This document shows positions 38,969 to 42,405 of a DNA stretch of 42,405 bases, one piece after another. The DNA is from a virus. Each line of letters opens with the position of its first letter. The first letter of the stretch is position 1. The stretch spans positions 1 through 42,405 of IMG/VR virus record IMGVR_UViG_3300047494_000168, one strand, 5' to 3'. Made by a program: the position numbers and the translations under genes. The notes under the pieces are model-generated. The model had not been told where the DNA came from. It made no database searches and saw only the letters and a program-made list of their open reading frames with translations.

Positions 38969-39654
38969 AGCTCACCACATGGGAGCGTCTCATCCTCGGC
39001 CTCACCGTCCTGCTCTTCGTGGGATGGTTCGCCTACGGCCTCGTCGTGGAGCACGATCTCCGCGTGAAGGCCGAGGCAGCCACCGCCGCGGACGCGCAGG
39101 TCATCGCCGCCAAGGACCAGGCCATCGCCGCCACCAACGCCGCGGCCGCCACGGCCAACGCCGCGCTGCAGCACCAGTCGCAGGCCCTCAAGACGCCGCA
39201 GCAGGCCATTCAGGTGATCGAGCACTACCTGCCTGCCCCCGCCGCCGGCGCGCCCGCCCCTGCGCCCATCCAGGTGGTGCCCAAGGCCTCGCTGCCGGCC
39301 GCCGACCAGACCGGGCTGCCCGACGCTCCGGACGTTGCCCTCGTCCCCACGGACACGCTCACCGCGCTGGCCAGGCAGCAGCTCGCCTGCCAGCAGACCG
39401 GCAACAGCCTCACCGCTTGCCAGCAGGAACTCGCCGACGAGACCGCCAAGTACAACGCCGAGGTGGCCACCGCCAAGACCTGGGAGACGGCCGCGAAGGG
39501 CGGCACCAAGTTTCACCGCATCCTCCGCGTCGCCAGGCAGGCCGCCTGCTCCGCCGTGGGCGCGGGTGCAGGCAAGCTCGTCGACACCCAGCATGGGGCC
39601 CAGGGCGCCGCCCTCGGAGCCGCCGCCGGCGTCATCGTCTGTTCGCTGTTCTAA
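38965..39654 (+). CDS. Spanin-like (Rz-type) membrane protein
   Basis: 229 residues from ATG 38965 (MKLTTWERLILGLTVLLFVG). N-terminal membrane anchor, long Ala-rich helical region (residues about 35-90), a Pro/Ala linker (PAPAAGAPAPAPIQV), a second helical part with cysteines (QQLACQQTG, TACQQE), and a hydrophobic Gly/Ala C-terminus (GAALGAAAGVIVCSLF). The layout fits an inner-membrane spanin, possibly spanning to the outer membrane. No separate outer-membrane lipoprotein was seen inside it. Confidence 0.6.
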   Translation: MKLTTWERLILGLTVLLFVGWFAYGLVVEHDLRVKAEAATAADAQVIAAKDQAIAATNAAAATANAALQHQSQALKTPQQAIQVIEHYLPAPAAGAPAPAPIQVVPKASLPAADQTGLPDAPDVALVPTDTLTALARQQLACQQTGNSLTACQQELADETAKYNAEVATAKTWETAAKGGTKFHRILRVARQAACSAVGAGAGKLVDTQHGAQGAALGAAAGVIVCSLF

Positions 39655-39678
39655 ATCCGCAGCAAAAGGAGATCCACC

Positions 39679-39999
39679 ATGTTCACCGCCATCGCCGTCT
39701 TCGCGTTCTTCTTCCTCTCGTTCGTCCACACCCTTGAGCTGCTGCTGATCGTCGCGGTCCTCGCCTTCCTCGCGTTGCTGATCTACGCCTACCGCCAGCA
39801 CGCCACGCTCAAGCAGGAGGTCAGCTCCATCCTCACGAGCCTTCGCGTGGACGCGTCGAGCCTCACCACCGCGCTCTACAATCGCATCCACGCGTTGGAG
39901 AACGGTGGCCACCTCGCCGCCGGCACCGCTGCGGTGGTGAGCGTCCACGCTGTGCCCAGCTCCGGCAGCGCCAGCACCGCGCAGCCTTCCACGACCTAA
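39679..39999 (+). CDS. Holin-like membrane protein
   Basis: 106 residues with a strong ribosome-binding site (AAAGGAG). Two hydrophobic stretches at the start (FTAIAVFAFFFLSFV, then LLLIVAVLAFLALLIYAY) followed by a helical and Ser/Thr-rich soluble part. Small membrane protein in the lysis cassette: candidate holin. Confidence 0.55.
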   Translation: MFTAIAVFAFFFLSFVHTLELLLIVAVLAFLALLIYAYRQHATLKQEVSSILTSLRVDASSLTTALYNRIHALENGGHLAAGTAAVVSVHAVPSSGSASTAQPSTT

Positions 40000-40031
40000 C
40001 CCGCCAGCCATCCCACGCCCGAGGTACGCCG

Positions 40032-40325
40032 ATGAAGACGATGCTGCTCAACACCCTGCACTACCTCCTCGAGATCTTCGATGAGTCCACGCCCGCGAGC
40101 TTCTCGCGCTGGGCCACGGCCGCGACGGTCGGCACGGGCTGCTGGGCCGTGGTTCACATCGTCCGCCACGGCCACCAGCTGCCGGACCCCCTGCAGCTCG
40201 GCGCGCTGGCAGCGTGGATGGTCGCACCGTACTCGGTGAACAAGGTGGCCGGCGTCTTCAACCGCGGCAACGATGACCGGGTCGCCATCGCCGCGATGGC
40301 CGCCGCCGAGCGAGATTCCACGTAG
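40032..40325 (+). CDS. Holin-like membrane protein 2
   Basis: 97 residues starting MKTMLLNTLHYLLEIFDEST. Two moderately hydrophobic segments (ATVGTGCWAVVHIV and LGALAAWMVAPYSV) fit a two-pass class II holin better than the gene before it; the other could be an antiholin. GAGGT lies 7 bases upstream. Last gene of the rightward late operon. Confidence 0.6.
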   Translation: MKTMLLNTLHYLLEIFDESTPASFSRWATAATVGTGCWAVVHIVRHGHQLPDPLQLGALAAWMVAPYSVNKVAGVFNRGNDDRVAIAAMAAAERDST

Positions 40326-40358
40326 CAAAGGAGGTCGCGGAGAATCGCCAGAGCCACC

Positions 40359-40386
40359 AGCGCCTCAGCCTCCGGGCTGGGGCGTT
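40359..40386 (+). terminator. Hairpin terminator of late operon
   Basis: Stem CGCCTCAGCC / GGCTGGGGCG with loop TCCG, extended by A-T and G-U pairs, after the last late gene and before the convergent recombinase gene. Confidence 0.7.
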
Positions 40387-40410
40387 CGTGTATTTACACG
40401 TAAATACGTG
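40387..40410. repeat. Nested AT-rich palindromes next to second recombinase
   Basis: Three overlapping inverted repeats: CGTGTA-TT-TACACG (40387-40400), GTATTTAC-AC-GTAAATAC (40390-40407) and CACGTA-AA-TACGTG (40397-40410). Alternatively 9-base arms CGTGTATTT and AAATACGTG flank 6 bases, the geometry of a tyrosine recombinase core site. It ends 4 bp before the recombinase stop. Terminator function is the alternative. Confidence 0.6.
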
Positions 40411-40413
40411 CCC

Positions 40414-41319
40414 TCACAACCCCATCTTGTCGTTCACCGCGACTGCCAGCCGCTGCACCGTGCCCAGGTACTTCTGCGTGGTGCTGATGTCGGCGTGGCC
40501 CAGCATCTCCTGGATCTGCTCGAGCTCGCCGCCGTGGTCGCGGCAGAGCTTGGCGCAGGTGCGGCGCAGGTCGTGCGGGCTTACCTTTCCCGCGCCGATC
40601 ACCTGCGCGGTCTTCTGCACGATCTCGCGGATGCCCTCGGTGCTCATCCCCTCGGCGGCCAGGGTGAGCCGGCGCACCAGCTTGCCCTCGCGGATCGCCG
40701 CCGCGCGGGTCCAGTTGTCGATCGCCGCCTTCACCCAGCCGGGCACCGCCACGGTCCTGCGCCGGCCGCCCTTGCCCACCAGGTCGGCGAAGACCCAGCG
40801 GCCGTCCCGCTGCTGCAGCGTCGGCAGCTCCAGCCCCGCCAGCTCGTCCAGGCGCAGGGCGCAGCCCACCAGCACGGCCAGAATGCAGTAGTTCCTCGCG
40901 CCTCTCAGCGTCTTGCGCTGGGGTACGGCCAGCAGCCGCCGCGTTTGTTCCAGCGTCAACCAGTTGCCCTGGCGAACCCCGCGCATGGGCATCCCGTCGA
41001 TCTGCAGCAGCTCGAAGGCCTCCTCGGTGCCGAGGAAGCCAGTGCGCTGCGCCTCCTGGATCAGCCGCCGCACCGCCGCGATCCGGGCGTTCACTGTGGC
41101 GGTTGACTTGGTCATGGCCAGGGCGATCTTCCACTCCTGCAACAGCGCCAACGTCACCGGCCGGCCGGCGGCGAAGGCGTACATCGCCTCGATGCTGTGC
41201 CGGTAGCTCTTGCGGGAGTGGGGGCTCGGCAGCCCCTGGACCACGGAAAAGATGAGGGCTCGCGGAATCTCGCCGCGGATGAGCAAGCCGGTCGCGGGTG
41301 TGGTGCGGGAGGTGGGCAC
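40414..41319 (-). CDS. Second tyrosine recombinase (XerC-like)
   Basis: 301 residues from GTG 41319. N-terminal core-binding domain (SRKSYRHSIEAMYAFAAGRP), catalytic domain with R156 (CALRLDEL), K183 (VGKGGRRRTV), H249 and R252 (SPHDLRR), H275 (LGHADISTTQ) and Y284 (QKYLGTVQ): complete active site. The start is chosen because TAGAAT (41333-41328) ends 8 bases upstream and the family is about 300 residues; the frame is open further back to 41631. It is unlike the integrase at 59. Possible roles: dimer resolution, DNA inversion or a second integration system. The style is common in acidobacterial genomes. Confidence 0.9.
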   Translation of the reverse strand: MPTSRTTPATGLLIRGEIPRALIFSVVQGLPSPHSRKSYRHSIEAMYAFAAGRPVTLALLQEWKIALAMTKSTATVNARIAAVRRLIQEAQRTGFLGTEEAFELLQIDGMPMRGVRQGNWLTLEQTRRLLAVPQRKTLRGARNYCILAVLVGCALRLDELAGLELPTLQQRDGRWVFADLVGKGGRRRTVAVPGWVKAAIDNWTRAAAIREGKLVRRLTLAAEGMSTEGIREIVQKTAQVIGAGKVSPHDLRRTCAKLCRDHGGELEQIQEMLGHADISTTQKYLGTVQRLAVAVNDKMGL

Positions 41320-41341
41320 AGGGGGCAATTCTACCCTAGGT

Positions 41342-41361
41342 CGGATAATGGGTGTTATCCG
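41342..41361. promoter_or_regulatory. Palindromic operator between recombinase 2 and HTH gene
   Basis: CGGATAA-TGGGTG-TTATCCG, perfect 7-bp arms. It covers the -35 position of the recombinase promoter (TAGAAT at 41333-41328) and precedes a rightward TTGAGT (41369-41374). A binding site for a dimeric regulator, perhaps the neighbouring HTH protein. Confidence 0.65.
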
Positions 41362-41446
41362 GGAGTTTTTGAGTTTATGCGCGATCTGGTATTTATCCCC
41401 CTCATCTGCGAGGATGGCTAAACCGTTTGCCCCGAGGTGTTTCCGC

Positions 41447-42091
41447 ATGGCCCGCCCCCGCCCCTGGCTGCCTGATGTGCCGCAGCTGATCCGCACCGTC
41501 GAGCGTTCGAAGCAGTCCCATTTCCCCCGCAAGGACATCCAGAGGATCTTCGCCATCCAGCCGCGCGCGGCCGGCAAGCTGCTCGCGCTCTTCCCCCAGG
41601 TGGAGGGCAGCCTCAACACGCACATGGTCAAGCGCGAGCTGCTGCTGGCGTTTCTGCAGGCGGTGCGCGACGCGCCCGATCCGGACGTCTACCTGCGCGG
41701 CCTGGAAGGGCGGCAGAAGATCAGCCGCAAGCGCCCGCGGGTGCTGGTGATGAAGGACCTGCTGGAGGAGTCGACGCTGGCCACGCTGCCGCGCGGCATC
41801 ACCCTGGAGCGCGGGCGGCTGGTGGTGACGTTCACCAGCGAGCAGGAGCTCGGCAACCACCTGGCCGCGTTCGCTGGCGCGTGGGAGCGGGAGCGCGTCG
41901 AGTTCTTCGAGCGCTACGTGCCGGAGAGCGACGAGGACCGCGAGCGCCAGGCCGCCCTGGAGCTGGAGCGCGAAGACATGCGCCGCATCGCCGCCTACCT
42001 GGCCGAAGCTCAAGCCCCCCGCAAACCCCCGCAAGCAGCGCCGTCCGAAGACACCGGAGACCTCACTGCCCAGGCCTGGGCAGCCAGCTAA
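41447..42091 (+). CDS. HTH-type protein paired with recombinase 2
   Basis: 214 residues from ATG 41447 with GAGGTG 7 bases upstream (ATG 41414 in frame is the alternative). Residues about 5-45 read as a helix-turn-helix (HFPRKDIQRIFAIQPRAAGK), followed by a basic linker (QKISRKRPRVLVMKDLLEES) and a C-terminal domain rich in charged helices (RERQAALELEREDMRRIAAY). Probably a DNA-binding regulator or recombination helper. Divergent from recombinase 2 and lies against the attP region. Family not named with confidence. Confidence 0.65.
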   Translation: MARPRPWLPDVPQLIRTVERSKQSHFPRKDIQRIFAIQPRAAGKLLALFPQVEGSLNTHMVKRELLLAFLQAVRDAPDPDVYLRGLEGRQKISRKRPRVLVMKDLLEESTLATLPRGITLERGRLVVTFTSEQELGNHLAAFAGAWERERVEFFERYVPESDEDRERQAALELEREDMRRIAAYLAEAQAPRKPPQAAPSEDTGDLTAQAWAAS

Positions 42092-42112
42092 CCGGACACC
42101 AACCGGACACCA
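42091..42112 (+). repeat. Arm-type repeats, left side of attP
   Basis: Two adjacent copies of ACCGGACACCA (11-bp period). Core GGACACCA recurs twice on the other side of attP (42310-42317 and 42330-42337), all in the same orientation, as expected for integrase arm sites. Confidence 0.65.
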
Positions 42113-42154
42113 CGCTAAGGAGAACGCCAAAAAACCAATCTATTTCCAACATGC

Positions 42155-42177
42155 TTCGAATCCCCCACTCTCCGCCA
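42155..42177 (+). other. Candidate attP core matching tRNA-Ser 3' end
   Basis: TTCGAATC, CCCC, ACTCTCC, G, CCA: T-loop, T-stem 3' strand, 7-base acceptor 3' strand (partner of GGAGAGT), discriminator G and encoded CCA, the pattern of a bacterial tRNA-Ser 3' end. The 5' T-stem (CATGC instead of GGGGG) and the rest of the tRNA are absent, so this is the identity block that rebuilds the host gene upon integration. Confidence 0.75.
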
Positions 42178-42218
42178 TAACATTTGCTCATCGCCCGCAG
42201 CCATGCTGGAATCGCTCG

Positions 42219-42241
42219 AACCCCGCTCCTGTAGCGGGGTT
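42219..42241 (+). terminator. Hairpin between attP and integrase
   Basis: AACCCCGCT, loop CCTGT, AGCGGGGTT, then a short T-run. Typical intrinsic-terminator stem; it would end transcription entering the integrase region or the tRNA transcript after integration. Confidence 0.65.
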
Positions 42242-42255
42242 TGGCGTTGGTGGCC

Positions 42256-42285
42256 TCGTCCGCTTTCGTCCGCTTTCGTCCGCTC
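42256..42285 (+). repeat. Three 10-bp tandem repeats near integrase
   Basis: TCGTCCGCTT twice, then TCGTCCGCTC. Helical-turn spacing upstream of the integrase; may bind Int, Xis or a host protein. Confidence 0.6.
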
Positions 42286-42405
42286 TCTCCGCTCCTGTTA
42301 CGCTGATACGGACACCAAAAGCAGGAGCTGGACACCATGGCTGCGGTCCCCAATGTGCTGCGCAAGGTCAAGGTCGATGGAGCCTGGAAGATGCTGCCCG
42401 TCGCC
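42279..42405. repeat. Right copy of 127-bp terminal direct repeat
   Basis: Identical to 1-127; contains the integrase promoter region, two GGACACCA sites and the first 23 codons of the integrase gene (ATG at 42337). Confidence 0.95.

Noticed and set aside
41210-41446. Extended start for the HTH gene at 41210
   Set aside because: It would cross recombinase 2 and the palindromic operator; ATG 41447 has a ribosome-binding site.
42155-42177. A tRNA-Ser gene
   Set aside because: Only the T-loop to CCA end is present; the 5' T-stem does not pair and no anticodon arm precedes it. It is an attachment-site fragment.

Overview
The window is a complete temperate tailed-phage genome read from a circular molecule. 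The first 127 bases (1-127) recur exactly as the last 127 (42279-42405), so the unique circle is 42,278 bp. The gene order of the structural half follows the lambda plan closely (small and large terminase, W, portal, protease/capsid, FII, U, V, G/GT, tape measure, Z, M, L, K, I-J, fibres, lysis), which indicates a siphovirus with a lambda-type head and a non-contractile tail. The DNA is GC-rich. Style of the recombinases and small proteins suggests an acidobacterial (Terriglobia-like) host; that host call is inference and was not tested by any search.

Layout. 41447-42336 plus 1-1473: integration region, with a candidate attP matching the 3' end of a tRNA-Ser gene (42155-42177), flanked by four GGACACCA repeats, followed by the main integrase. 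1330-2374 (minus): a small leftward operon with a probable excisionase. 2416-2829: a lone membrane/secreted protein gene. 2844-3893: the lysogeny switch, with a divergent xre gene, a CI-like repressor and three copies of one palindromic operator. 3894-9103: rightward early operon of tightly overlapping small genes around a replication initiator that carries four 21-bp iterons inside its own reading frame. 9100-12896: accessory block with small regulators, a D12 adenine methylase, a WYL/SWIM protein, a truncated IS1595-type transposase and unknowns. 13121-30136 and on to 34422: packaging, head and tail. 34466-37994: fibre and beta-helix tailspike. 38064-40325: lysis cassette. 40414-41319 (minus): a second tyrosine recombinase next to nested palindromes.

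The most striking signal is regulatory. Many transcription units start with a promoter whose -35 box (TTGAC or TTGCC type) lies 35-36 bases before the start codon, with the -10 box ending 5-7 bases before it. This places the start codon at or next to the transcription start, so these messages should be leaderless, whereas genes inside operons have Shine-Dalgarno sequences or overlap the stop of the preceding gene. In the xre and cI genes the -35 boxes lie inside the repressor operators. At 10786-10825 and 28135-28191 two such promoters face each other and overlap, so the two directions should compete.

Other points: a probable -1 frameshift making a G/GT pair, a protease-capsid fusion with an internal ribosome-binding site before the capsid half, a beta-rich module shared by three virion proteins and inserted into the cysteine-cluster domain of the L-like protein, and a Z-like tail gene lying backwards inside the tail operon. 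No helicase, primase or polymerase gene was recognised, so replication should depend on the host machinery.
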